Shown here in pieces: positions 32,861 through 44,405 of a stretch of 64,000 nt of DNA. Source of the stretch: Strongylocentrotus droebachiensis (Eukaryota; Echinodermata; Echinoidea; Camarodonta; Strongylocentrotidae); contig JAVYIG010000609.1 of assembly GCA_035222895.1 (NCBI GenBank), positions 372,001-436,000 of the forward strand. Direction: 5' to 3'. Both the position numbers and the translations under genes were made by a program. How positions within the stretch are numbered: the first letter of the stretch is position 1; each line of letters opens with the position of its first letter. The notes below the pieces were generated by a model. It saw only the letters and a program-made list of their open reading frames with translations, was not told where the DNA came from and searched no databases.

Positions 32861-35800
32861 GTATGTTTCTTTTTGTTTCTTCAGTTGAAAAAATAATAAA
32901 TGTGTATTACTGTACATTTAGAGGTAATCAGATGTAAAGTTGTGAGCCTATATATTATCTTACTTACTTTTTGTTACTTTGAAAGAAAAAAATCTTTACA
33001 ATTCATACCGTCTAATAATTCTAGCCACCCACAAAAAGTAAACATCTTCATGATCAGTACTGTACGAGCTGAAATTTTTCGGTACAGATATTTTCCCGAA
33101 TGGGTACTTGTCGGACATTTTTGCGTGATGTTAATTTCCCAGTTGCGAGGGTCTAATCGTTACTTCAACTTTCGCCCTTTTTTATTCGCGTGTTGTTATT
33201 TTCGCGGTTCAAAGGCGATTCGCGAAATTCGCGAAAATAAAAGCACCGCGAACATAACCATTTATACAGTATCTTCAATTAAATTCTTCTTTATTTGAAG
33301 TTCAGTGCATAGACCCTTAAACTTCAACGGTGGGGGGGGGGGGGGGGGGGGGGCCTTACAAAATGTTTGTCTCGCTTCATGACTTTATATGCCTCCGCCA
33401 CTAAAGGTGGTGCCGGCCGGAGGCATCATGTTTGCGGGTTGTCCGTCCATCCCGCTTTCCCGTTATCGCGATATCTCAAGAACAACTAGAGATATGAAAA
33501 TCAAACTGTATGATAGTATGTATCACCATAGGAAGACAATCTGATTAGATTTTGGTGTCCGTAGGTCAAAGGTCAAGGGTCCCAGAGGTCAACTTATGAA
33601 ACTTTATGAAAATCAAACTGTATGATAGTATGTATCACCATAGGAAGACAATCTGATTAGATTTTGGTGTCCGTAGGTCAAAGGTCAATGGTCCCAGAGG
33701 TCAACTTATGAATTTGAAGGTATTGGCCTCGTTATCGCAATATCTCAAGAACCATTTGAAATATGGACTTCAAACTTGATGATAGTATATATCACCATAG
33801 GAAGACGATCTGATTAGATTTTGGAGTAGGTAGGTCAAAGGTCAAGGGTCACAGAGGTCAATATTTGAATTTCCAGCTAGTGGCCTCGTTATCGCGTTAT
33901 CTCAAGGACCACTTGAGATATGAACATCAAACTTGGTGATAGCTTATATCACTGTCAAAAGACGATCTGATTAGATTTTGGAGAACTTGGGTTACAGCTT
34001 AAGGGTCACAGAGGTTAACCTATGAAATTCCAGGTATTGGCCTTTTATCACGATATCTCGATAACCACTTTGAGTATAATCTTCAAACTTGATGGAGTAA
34101 TGAGGTAGAAGGTCAAAGAGGTCATATGCGGAGGCACATAAGAGACGCAGTCGCATTTGTCTTGTTTCTTTCGCTAGCGGCTAGAAAATGTTTGTCCCGC
34201 AATCAAACCCAACGCGTTTTCAGCAATTCGCTTTATGACTTTTTTATGACTTACAAATCTTTTGACACCAAATTATTGAAAATCGGACATTCCGCTAGCG
34301 GTTACAGGTACCTGATATTTTGTGAGTAAAGATCAAGCCGAAAATTGTGTACAAAACGCGTGGCAAAGTGAAGTTTCTAGTTCGGTTTATAAATCAGTTA
34401 TATTTCAATCTTTAGACTTGATTTATCATTTATGCAAGCTAAAAAATTGATCTAAATAATGACCTTAAATATCAGAAGTCTCAAATCAATAAAATACATC
34501 AGAATTAAAAACAATAGCATACATAAGAAATTTGTAAAACAATGTTATAGGCCTACAAAAGAATTGACAGATACTTTTAAAATAATTTTGTTGTCACCTC
34601 TTCATTCCTATTTTTTTCTCTCATAGGGTATAAGAAATACCGGGAATACGTGCTATATGAATGCCACTGCACAAATTCTTGTAGCATCTCCAGTTGTCCA
34701 CTTGTACAGGGAACAGACTGTACACAAGATCCCTGCCCTTGATGGAGTCTTACAACTTTATAATGCAGATAACACTGCTGCAGTGAAGAAGGCTGTACAG
34801 AGTTTGAAGGATCTTCTGCCTTCCTACAACGATGCAGAGCAACACGATGCTGGACGGTTTATGCTTGACATCCTGTCCTCGCAATGTCTCCATTGTGGTT
34901 CAAGTAAATGCACTTTCCTTCAAAGGTATAAGTTTTGATTCTACATGAATTCCCTATTATATTTTCCTTTTTTTTATTACGTAAACCTACTATAAAAATA
35001 AAATGTGCATGAGTGTCAAAGTCCTAATTGCCATTTTTAAATTACCTCTTTAAAATGTGTTGTGGGTTTTCAAATAAATTTTTTAGGACTTCTTTAGGGA
35101 AGGTAGGCTAGGCTGAAAAAAGGATACCTCAAAATTTTCAATTGTACGGGGGTCCGGAAATATGCCCAAAGCTCCAGGTCAATTAAATTGATTTCAAGGG
35201 GGCAAGACTAAACTAACAGTCTGTGCTTGGTACATGAACCTCATAGGGCCCAGACTGAGATGTGCCTGTAAAGAGCCATGATGCTAGTAAAAAACATCAG
35301 CTCTTTAAATAAACAAATATCCTGAAATGGCAGACCAGACTTGCCAAATGCTATTCAGCAAACATTTCAGTATATCTATGAGTATTGATTGGGCAGTGAA
35401 TATAACAAATTGGTCTGATTATTTCATAATATAATGGGTACCTTTAAGTCCCATATTGACATCATAAAAAGAAAGGGAAATCAAAACTAACAGTTACTCA
35501 GGCACAGCGGGCTACCGGCTTCTTTGCATCACGTCCAATTGCTTTTGTGCTGTCATGTCCAACGTACTCGACTGTCAATGTAGAGTGTCGGATGTCCCGT
35601 TGAGTTGTACGATCTAAACTACGATCTTGTTAAGTTAGATCTTCTTGTTTTTTCGGTATATAAACGATATATTGACTGCTTTTAATATTCAAGACATGGT
35701 CGTTTCTATGGGCTCTGGGGGACCTCACAACCTGCCATGACCCTGCGGCTACGTTTTGGGGTCATAGCACTTGTGAGGTCCCCTCGAGCATAGAAACAAC

Positions 35801-38800
35801 TAGATCTATCATTGTATGCCTCTCAAGGCAGTCAATATATCTATATTATTGACTAATTATTTTTCTAATTCAAATCACATGTTACATTTTATTAACTTGT
35901 CATTTACTGTAGTCAACGTCTTTCATACTCACCTATTAAATCACTTACTGACGACTTTTATCTAATGTGAGCAACAACAGATGCCATGTCTGGCAGTATT
36001 ATAAATGCACTTTCCTTCAAAGGTATAAGTTTTGATTCTACATGAATTCCCTATTATATTTTCCTTTTTTTTATTACGTAAACCTACTATAAAAATAAAA
36101 TGTGCATGAGTGTCAAAGTCCTAATTGCCATTTTTAAATTACCTCTTTAAAATGTGTTGTGGGTTTTCAAATAAATTTTTTAGGACTTCTTTAGGGAAGG
36201 TAGGCTAGGCTGAAAAAAGGATACCTCAAAATTTTCAATTGTACGGGGGTCCGGAAATATGCCCAAAGCTCCAGGTCAATTAAATTGATTTCAAGGGGGC
36301 AAGACTAAACTAACAGTCTGTGCTTGGTACATGAACCTCATAGGGCCCAGACTGAGATGTGCCTGTAAAGAGCCATGATGCTAGTAAAAAACATCAGCTC
36401 TTTAAATAAACAAATATCCTGAAATGGCAGACCAGACTTGCCAAATGCTATTCAGCAAACATTTCAGTATATCTATGAGTATTGATTGGGCAGTGAATAT
36501 AACAAATTGGTCTGATTATTTCATAATATCTTTATTTGACACAAGTTCTCCTTTATCAAACAGAAAACTGCTTATAGATATTTGTTTCTGATTTAGTTTT
36601 GTTTTCCATTTGGTTTACCTTCTGTTTTAGCTGTTGTCATTTGCAGGGGCACAATGAACTTAAGTGCCCTAATTGTGACGCATCAAGGCTTGGGGGAGAG
36701 CTTCATTACGGCTCCATCCCAGTAGAATGCAGAAGCAACAAAACATGAAATCATGTTACCCTTTTTCAGATACCTGCACTTGTTGATATTTCTGATTTAG
36801 AAATCATTATTTTTTATGCTATTTTTTTAAAAATCATTGAGCACATTCTTTTTATTGAGATACCATGCCATTGTTATTTTACTGTTCCTAATATTGCACA
36901 GCTAGTGTATATCAAATGAGTAAAACTGTTTTTGTTTTTTCTATTTCAAAAAAAAAATTGTTGAGTGCTTTATAATTGACATTTTCCCACTAATTTGATT
37001 TAAAGTGGACAGACCCTGACCAAGATGGAAAAGAGGCCAGTGGCAGAGTCACCGCCAGACTTTCTGTGGGTCACGCTACAGCGCTGGAAAGAATCAGAGG
37101 TCCGGCAAGCTTTGTCCGAATCTCGACTTACCAAAAATACAGAAAGGATGAATGTCAGCCATTGCCTCTCCCTTCCACTTGAAGACGGATTTATGCAGGA
37201 ATATCACCTTGGAAGCTTAATGGTAAGAGTTAAAACGTATATGGTAGTATTTGACAATTTTTAGGTCAATAGGCCCAATATGAACTTATGCCGTTGTTGT
37301 TTTGTAGTGGGTTACTAGAAGTACAAAGAATTTCTACACATGTATGATTTTGAAATTCTGTTCCAAACATTACTTATGGTAATCTATGTGTGTGACTCAG
37401 ACGAGTGCAAGACGTAAAGCAAGCTTAAAGATATTTATTAACATATTTAGAATAAAATAAAACTCATTTTGTTTCTTGAAAATGGTATAAACATGAGTTA
37501 TAGTTTTAAAATACCAATCTGAAAGTCTCATAAAGAAATATCTATGGGAAATCACCCCTTTGAATAAGTTGCTGTACAATCCCTTGATGAGAATAGTTAT
37601 TCCATCAAAAAAAAAAGAAAAAGAAAATGAAAGTGGATATTTTATGCAGTTAGGAAATGGGAGGTGACCCAATCCTCTTTCATTCTTGTCATTAGATGCA
37701 TGAAGGAAGTACCATGTCCAGTGGACATTACACTGCACTTGTTTGTAAGGAAACGTGGATCCTGTATGATGATGAGAAGGTGTCTGTGACTGATATTGAT
37801 CTTGCATCACCTTCTATAGCTGGTGTGGGATATAAGAAAGGTATGTTTCTGTCTTTTGTAATCTACTTATCTTTAATAAATTTCCACGATTATTGATGAG
37901 ACAAATGTAACTGAGAGGGATTACAAGGTATTAATTTCTGGTATGAATTTTTATTATTCATTCATGTCAGAGAGGAGGGGGAAATAGAACAAAGTTATTT
38001 TTATACATGTGTACAAGTATGTAAGTAACCTAGGACCCTGTATAGGCCAGTGATTAAAAACCTTGAAATCTGGTTGATGCTAGAATACCTGGTACTTGTT
38101 CCAAAATAGAAGAGAAACAATAATTCTGTCTCAACCACGTTAAGATAAATGAACTATTACATTAATGATTAGATTGAGGGTCAAATTCACATAGTCCAGA
38201 TGCTGTATGGAGTTATCATTAGCATACAGACATATTATTTCAACTTTTCTACAATGAATTATTTTAATTAAAAAATTGTAGATACATTTTCCAATTAATT
38301 CTTTCAATTATTAATTGTAGATATGTTTTCCACAACACTCATTCGATATGGATTCAGTTTAATTTCCTGCAAGGTTACTAATGAATTTTAATGATAATTT
38401 TTCATTACAGGTGATATGTATAAGGTTGAGAAGGCATCCTCCCAAGAAGCTGTCAACACTGCTGCAGACTTGAAGGTAGGTTTATATATTGCTGAAAATT
38501 ATACCTCTAAGTTTTACATGTATTGTTGTGTAGGGATCGTATAATTATATGAGGAGTCCGTAAATGAAGCGAAGAGGTACAAGTTGATGTATTTACAATT
38601 CAATTATATTTATCAGGCAGAGTCCAGATGGCATAGGTAAAGTTGAAGAACAATATGAATATATCGAGTAAGGAGCAAAGCTCCTCAATTCGATAGTCTA
38701 CCAGAATTATGTGGTGATGAGTTGGTAGCTAGATGAGAAGTTTCTCTATAATGGAGAAACTCCACTATCAGGTAAAATTTGGGGGCATCTTATTCTTACT

Positions 38801-41800
38801 GGGGTAAAAGTGTAAAGGGTTCTAATTGGTCTATAGCACTTGTCCATCATGGTTGCTATGGGATTGGAGGAGTGGTCAAGGGAGATGGAGTGGTCAAGGG
38901 GTGGTCTATGAGTCATCGTTCATGGGACAAAGAAGTCATACATGTGCTATCTCTGGGGGTTATGTTTATGGTCAAATAATAGGGGGTCTTTATCTTAATG
39001 GGAACATAATGTGTTCCTGGATAAAGGGATAATAAACAGGGACTTGTTAGGACAGGTGGTCAGGAAGTGAGGGGGATAGGTAAAAGTCAAAAAGGGAACA
39101 ACACGTAATATTATATGTAGTTATACTTAATACTACACAACAGTATGTAGAAGTCCTGTGATGATGCTTCTGAAATGCATTTTGAGGGCTTAATTGTTAC
39201 ATAATATTACAAACACTAGTGATAGCATTTAGTGCCTTGCAGCTTTTTTTTTTTGGTAACCCTTAAGGGCGGGGAGCATTCGCTGTGATATGTTCAAGGT
39301 TGTTGTTTTTTTGCTGCGAGCTTTTGTGACTCTAATCCTATTCTGACCCCCCCCCCCCCCCCCGCAGCTTTTAAATGATGATCTTCTCATTGACTTGTGT
39401 ACTGTAGCAACACAAATACAAATATTTAGATATATATGTGCGAACCTATGCTACGCTAATGCCAATAACTCAAAAAGTATTTGAGATAAAGGTATGAAAT
39501 TTGTAGGGTTATTCATGTCATCCCTTCTTTATCTTACTGTATTTTTCCTATTTCAGTCTGTATATACCTATATACCCCGTACATGGTTTTTTAATTTTTT
39601 TATGGTTGAATAAATAATAATAATAATAATAATAATCTGTTTTATGATTTGGGGAGGACGCTCTATGATCCTTTAGCAGTGATATGCAAATTTATTAGCC
39701 AAAGAACCAAGACAAGATTCCTGTTGTGACTCAGTGATCAAAGTCCAAATAAAGCCTGGGTAGGGGCCCTTGAGCACTTAATGTTTCTTTCATCTGGGCC
39801 ATAGATTGCGACTGCAGACATACACTTTGAACATATTTGTTTCTCTTAGATGGCTGCTGTACCATTTGCTGATGTACTTAACCACGTGGAAGCTATTGTT
39901 GCCGGAAAAGTGAGGTAATATTAATTATATGCCATGTCATTCAGCCTTTGAGCAGCAATGTGGTTTTGAATAATAAATACCATTTCAATCAATCAATCTT
40001 ACGTAATGGTAAGATCGGAGATAAGTTTTACTTATGTAAGTAGGAGCCTGTTTTGAGCATCTTTTAATGGGGGCTATTTAGACCGAGTCATGCTTCGATA
40101 GGAATGGGTTTGTTTCTTTGAAGCGTCTGGCCTTAGAGACCCCTTCCCCAACCCCCTCCTTTCTTGAGAGTAAATTGTAACTAGTCTATGACTTATGACT
40201 CACCTGAGTACAAGTAAATTAAAAGATCATATTTGTTATTCTAGAAACCTTTTATTTAAACTATAACTGTTTAACAAAATATTTCTTTGTTTGTAATGTA
40301 ACTTAGATCATCAAGACATGACCTGTTCATGGAGAGGAAATTGGTCGTATTGAAGGAACTCAGCTATGATGGACTAGGAGAGTTTTCAAATGAGGTACTA
40401 ATAACAGTTTTTCATATTGCATAATTGTTGACACGCACCTGTGAAGAACTGTCTCTATTTTTGGAGAAAGAATGAGCATTTTTCACCTTTGACAAGCATG
40501 TGTCCCTATTTTTGTAAAAAAAAAAATCTTTCTATATAATTGTATTTAAGATTCATGGATGTTCCTATTTTGACATTTTGACATTTTTTTGTCCCAGCCA
40601 AACAAACTTTGCGAGGGGGCTATAAAACAGGCTCCATACATGTGTGCGTTCTTGTGTCCGTCCATGCAAAATCACAAAAAAAGGCTACTCCTCTTTCATT
40701 TGTTGATGGTTTGGAGTTTTTTTTTGTTCCATTTGGTAAAACTACATGAAACACACAGAAGTTCTACACAAACATTATTTATGCAAATTGATTCAATTTA
40801 TTCCAATATAAAAAAAAAATGCTTCTTTTCCATATATTTCGCACTGAGTAATTTACTCATTCTCTTGTTTTTAATCATTTGACCATATTTCTTGACTTCG
40901 AGGGTTGGCAGATAGGGTAATCTATTGTATAGGTTGATTAGGGCTATGTGTCTCCCTTGAGCAAATAAGGGATAACTTTCACTTACATGTATCATGGGTA
41001 CACAGGTGAATTTGTACCTACAAAGTACATTCTGTCCATTATATTCTGTGAGAGAAGATATTGGGTCAGATGTTTATATGGGGTCACATAAATGGAACAT
41101 CTTTGTCAATCCATTGATACATATAGACAATGGTCTTTTAACCCTATATAGCCCGGGCTATTTTGAAACTGTATAGCCCCCCTCTGAGATCTCGGCCGTT
41201 GACCGCGCAATCGCGATGAAAATCAGCACGCACGTTGCCCATGACGTAATCTCCAAAGTCTTATCATTTTTTTTTTACAAAACAATGTAATTTTCTTGAT
41301 TATGCTAATTATACTAATTTATGCATGAAATCAGATTTGAGGTTACACATCATGTTATTTGACGCATGTACAGGTGGACCTATTCTATGTTCCTTGATGA
41401 TGGAAAATTGTAAATTGGTGTTGTTTTTGATCAACAAAAATGTGGTTTGATAATTTTGTCCCCCAAAAGTCATATTTTCAGTTAGAATTTATTTGATGGA
41501 TGTGTTTTTAGTTCCAATTCAATAAATAATATGTGCTGATATCTAATTGAGCAAATTGAAATAGTACATTTTGTGTTGGTGGCTAGCGAGTTGCAGCTCT
41601 TCACTGTATGAAATACATTTTCCCGCAAGCTGAGAAATTAGCCTGCGGCAGCTTGCCAGTAGTGGCGCTGTTAATCGTGAATATATAGACCATAACAATG
41701 TTGCTTTTGTTGTGTGTTTTTTTTCTTTCTCAGGGCAAGTTCTTACCTGAATTACGTCTTATACCCAGAGGCATTCAGCTTTGTGTTCAATGCAGGTATA

Positions 41801-42431
41801 TATGTCTCTAGGAATACACATTTCTTCCTCAATAAGAAAATTTCAAGAATGTCACACTGCCGTATGTCCTTCTGTCTGTCCAGCCATTCGTAAAAGTCTT
41901 GTGAACACTAGTTTCCATTCGATAACTTTTGTAATGTTTGACAGATTTTGATGAAATTTGATATGAAGGTACATGTACATGGTATCATACTATAGCCAAG
42001 AATGATTTTGGAGTATGTAGGTCAAAGATCATGGTTCATCCCATAAAGTCATAAACTTTATGTTCATTCAGTCCCCAGATGTTAGTGACTTCCTTGCCTA
42101 GTAATATAATAGTATAGTCCTGTAGACATAAATTGTTCTGACTGTCCTTGTTGTTTTTGTGTTGTATTTTTTTGTGATCTCCCTGAACAAGAACTACAGT
42201 GGGCAAGTCAATTATATCACTGTTTTGTTAGCTTAATGATGTAATAATCAAAATTTAATTGAGCTTTCATTGAAAAACATGATCTTAACCTGTTACTGTT
42301 GTGATAAGTGCTTGCTGAAACCCTAGAATACTTTACATACCATGTGGTACAACATTGACCGTTTCATACCTTTCATACATGTATGTGCTTTTTCTATCTG
42401 CAGAAGTGTATCTAACTTGGGAAACAACTGA
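32741..42431 (+). CDS. Ubiquitin-specific protease (USP) gene, multi-exon
   Basis: A cysteine protease of the USP (UCH/C19) family that would cleave ubiquitin from proteins. Exons at 32741, 34627, 37006, 37696, 38411, 39850, 40307, 41734 and 42404 join with matching phases into 362 codons plus TGA, and a poly(A) signal follows 1.4 kb later. The start codon is not located. Order: a Lys/Gln/Ala-repeat linker, Cys box GIRNTGNTCYMNATAQ, Gln/Asp box YNDAEQHDAGRF, CLHC pair, the strand LWVTLQRW, His box HEGSTMSSGHYTA, and WILYDDEKVSVTD holding the expected acidic residue. A tail of about 100 residues has no recognised domain. The catalytic core is about 220 residues, short for the family (about 300 or more), mainly between the Gln/Asp box and the zinc region. 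The exact orthologue is not identifiable. A TE-derived origin is possible but unproven. Confidence 0.8.
33335..33353. repeat. Poly-G tract
   Basis: About 19-20 consecutive G in the first USP intron. The length is uncertain, as in all such runs here. Confidence 0.8.
33393..34150 (+). mobile_element. Dispersed repeat with GCCTCCGCC hairpin head
   Basis: Opens with a hairpin (GCCTCCGCC paired with GGCCGGAGGC), then GTCCGTCC, then four or more diverged units of about 110-160 bases with ATCTCAAGAACCACTTGA, GATAGTATGTATCACCATAG and TAGGTCAAAGGTCA. The first two units (33496-33600 and 33608-33713) are nearly identical. It closes with TGCGGAGGCAC. Fragments of the same units occur at 43110-43290 in the USP 3 prime region. 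Confidence 0.65.
34627..34925 (+). CDS. USP gene exon b: Cys box and Gln/Asp box
   Basis: Acceptor TTTTCTCTCATAG, donor CAAAG/GTATAA (an alternative donor at 34904 gives phase 1). It starts GIRNTGNTCYMNATAQILVA: the ninth residue is the nucleophilic Cys, and the Asn two residues before it belongs to the same box. Further on, LLPSYNDAEQHDAGRFMLDI is the Gln/Asp motif of USPs, and SSQCLHCGSS gives the first CxxC. It ends in phase 2, fitting 37006 (or 36631). The last 21 bases of the exon and its donor are duplicated at 36002-36022. Confidence 0.85.
34905..36529 (+). repeat. A - B copy - A duplication inside the USP gene
   Basis: Segment A (34905-35432, 528 bases) is repeated exactly as A2 (36002-36529). 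Between them, 35433-36007 is an exact copy of 31984-32558. The junction into A2 shares 6 bases (TAAATG) between the end of B and the start of A; the junction into B shares one base. A begins inside exon b, so a second copy of that exon end and its donor lies in the intron. Confidence 0.85.
36631..36721 (+). CDS. USP gene, possible exon c: second CxxC (zinc) pair
   Basis: After the acceptor TACCTTCTGTTTTAG the frame set by exon b continues SCCHLQGHNELKCPNCDASR and LGGELHYGSIP. GHNELKCPNC is what USPs show at the second Cys pair of their zinc ribbon. The only usable donor in frame (CCCA/GTAGAA) is weak and leaves phase 0, requiring the next exon to start at 37025 rather than 37006. That also keeps the frame and gives a 386-codon model. 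Inclusion or skipping of this exon therefore decides whether the protein has a complete zinc ribbon. It may be an alternative or decaying exon. Confidence 0.45.
37006..37222 (+). CDS. USP gene exon d: core strand region
   Basis: Acceptor TTTGATTTAAAG (alternative AG at 37024), donor TTAATG/GTAAGAG, ends in phase 0. It reads GQTLTKMEKRPVAESPPDFL, then WVTLQRWKESEVRQ and PLEDGFMQEYHLGSLM. The TKMEKRPV-SPP-LWVTLQRW stretch corresponds to the USP segment before the His box (P-LxIxLxRF), and MQEYHLGSLM is the strand leading into it. Confidence 0.75.
37696..37840 (+). CDS. USP gene exon e: His box
   Basis: Acceptor TTGTCATTAG, donor AAGAAAG/GTATGT, phase 0 to phase 1. MHEGSTMSSGHYTALVCK contains the catalytic His of the HxG-GHYxA motif. 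WILYDDEKVSVTDIDLA is the usual following segment with the acidic residue, and SIAGVGYKKG stands where USPs end with a Y-L-Y-R type strand. This is one of the two exons that make the family assignment secure. Confidence 0.85.
38411..38475 (+). CDS. USP gene exon f: start of C-terminal extension
   Basis: Acceptor TTTCATTACAG, donor TTGAAG/GTAGGT. Phase 1 on entry, phase 0 on exit. It reads GDMYKVEKASSQEAVNTAAD followed by LK. No domain is recognised; it is mildly acidic and probably helical. Confidence 0.65.
39345..39363. repeat. Poly-C tract in USP intron
   Basis: About 17 consecutive C after GACC; a second simple repeat, (ATA)n, follows at about 39611-39636. Confidence 0.75.
39850..39914 (+). 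CDS. USP gene exon g
   Basis: Acceptor TTTCTCTTAG, donor GTGAG/GTAATA, 65 bases, phase 0 to 2. It reads MAAVPFADVLNHVEAIVAGK then VR. The phase fits both neighbours. Confidence 0.65.
40307..40394 (+). CDS. USP gene exon h
   Basis: Acceptor TGTAACTTAG, donor AATGAG/GTACTA, 88 bases, phase 2 to 0. It reads SSRHDLFMERKLVVLKELSY then DGLGEFSNE. The mix of charged and hydrophobic residues suggests an amphipathic helix. Confidence 0.65.
40590..41700. mobile_element. Two dispersed repeat fragments in a USP intron
   Basis: 40590-40830 is a decayed relative of the 11.86-kb repeat (TTTGCGAGGGGGCTATAAAA, GTCCGTCCATGCAAAATCAC, TTCTACACAAACATTATTTA). 41145-41680 begins ACCCTATATAGCCCGGGCTA and ends near GCCAGTAGTGGCGCTG, a type I associate with echinoid genomes. 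Neither has an open frame of note. Confidence 0.45.
41734..41795 (+). CDS. USP gene exon i
   Basis: Acceptor TTTCTTTCTCAG, donor TGCAG/GTATAT, 62 bases, phase 0 to 2. It reads GKFLPELRLIPRGIQLCVQC and ends in a split Arg codon. The CVQC pair is suggestive of metal binding, but a partner pair is not visible. Confidence 0.65.
42404..42431 (+). CDS. USP gene terminal exon j with stop
   Basis: Acceptor TTTTTCTATCTGCAG; the split codon completes to Arg, then SVSNLGNN and TGA at 42429-42431. The 3 prime untranslated region runs to the AATAAA at 43797. Confidence 0.6.
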
Positions 42432-42976
42432 TTGAAGAGGACACTCGATCTGTGTGAGATGAGGAGCTCATATATTTCCTTAGAAGATGTTCATCCAAGT
42501 TCTCAAATTTTTACAGACATAATACACTATGCGGGTACCAGTCAGTCTACAGGTCCGCAGAAAGTGGCTTCTTTCATCCAACTTGTATGCATGACCGGAA
42601 CAGGTTCTGCATATTTAACGAGTCAGAACCTGTCAGAAGACCACTTTTATTTTGGCCCTTGCTGCTCTAAAACATCAAATTTGATGTTTTTGGTTATAAG
42701 GTGAAGAATCAATCTTTTATTGTATTTGATTGAGTTTAATGGAATATTCGGTAAGATAGGTGAAATTGTGGATCTAGAAAGAATACAAATGTGACTTTTT
42801 CACTTGCCAAAAGTGTTGTTATTATACATCTGCATGAAGCTGAACATCTATGCTTCGTGATAAAAACACTCCTAACACATGATACAATTTAATCGGCTCA
42901 AGAACTGTACGTCAGTTGGTCCCACTGCTTGGCGATATGTTAAGCATCATTTGAGGTAGGAACTTCAAACTTGGTA

Positions 42977-43113
42977 CAGTCCACTCTCATTTTAACGACG
43001 TGCTCAAGACCATGCCAATTACCTCATTATACATGTACTGAACACATAGACACATGTGCACATGACTGGGAGAATCTTGTTGTATCCATGCTCGTTATAA
43101 CGGTAGTGGACTG
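42977..43113. mobile_element. TA-flanked MITE in the USP 3 prime region, 137 bp
   Basis: Starts CAGTCCACTCTCATTTTAAC and ends with the inverted GTTATAACGGTAGTGGACTG, with TA on each side (42975-42976 and 43114-43115). It interrupts a copy of the 33.4-kb repeat: the words on both sides (AACTTGG and TAGTATGTATCACC) are contiguous in other copies, so it is a later insertion. A diverged relative lies at about 46050-46175. Confidence 0.8.
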
Positions 43114-43796
43114 TAGTAGTATGTATCACCATAGGAAGATCAAGCAATAAGATATTGGAGTAAGTAGGTCAAAGGTCACAGTGGTATATTTACATGAAGT
43201 TAGAGGTTTTTAGTGATATCTCAAGATCCGTTTGAGGTTAGAACTTCAAACTTGGTAATAGTATGTATCGCCATATATCAAGGAGTAATCGGTTAAGGGT
43301 CTGGTATTTCTCTTATCTCGTAAGGGCATTCATTCAGACTGTGCAGTCGAGAATGGTTTTTGACATGCCATGCTCAAAACAATAGAGCTCGGTGAAGTGT
43401 GTATGGATCAGTGTCATTAAGGTATCATTTGAAAGCATATGACTTGGAATTAGTTTATAGAGCACTTAGTCTGCATAAATTAACCCTTTGATTTAGGGTT
43501 TTTGTTCTTTGGGGACGCACTGCATATCAGATCTGGTGAGGACTGGAATTCATTTGGAATTTGTGAAATCGAGAATCATTCCTGTCTTAATGACACTTCA
43601 ATGTCTTTTGAGATCACAATGAAGTCACAATGGTCCAAATTGTCTTTGTCCGTTTTTCAGTGCAAGCTAATTTGTAAACAACATTAGGTCATAATTATGT
43701 TTATCACTTTATATTTGATGAAAAAATTATCTTGGAAGTGTACGCCCATGTAAATGAGTATGAAGCGGTAATTTTGATTCCATAAACATTCCATAA

Positions 43797-43802
43797 AATA
43801 AA
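43797..43802 (+). terminator. Poly(A) signal AATAAA, probable end of the USP transcript
   Basis: First well-placed AATAAA downstream of the TGA with a GT/T-rich stretch (TTGTGTATGG) about 20 bases later. Confidence 0.5.
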
Positions 43803-44405
43803 GAATCTTGAAATATTGTGTATGGATGTATTAATGGTGCACCGTCCTGTAACACTATGCTGATGGTCCTGGTCACGAAGGGATTAGGGCATACACTGTA
43901 AAGCTAGTCTTGATAAATATACGTTTTGATACAATGATTGACAATACATTGTACATTTCAGTATAAATTAGCCTATAATTGGATTAATGATAACATTTTG
44001 TTACTTGGAGACATATCAGTTGTATGAATGTTATAAATTATAAAGATACAAAAGAATAGATACATTTGTAATATTTTTAATGGGCATATATAGTACAAGA
44101 TCAGAATATTGCATTCTGGATTAGAAGACAGGACATTTTGAGTACATGTAGCTCCGGACTCAAGGTGGTGCCATACAGGGCTGCTGTGGCTTTAAAAGCT
44201 GTGGTAAAATATTGAAGTTTTTATACTGTTAATGTTTGGCATTGGTAAAGTGGAGACCACAGTGAAGCAGAACATATTTTTAATGGTACAAATATTACCA
44301 TGTAACTGACAAATCAAAAATTTAAACCATACACACTGGAGTGGCAATGATGTTATAAGATAAGATTAAGGGGCAACATGGTCTCTGCGCTAATTTCAGA
44401 TATAC

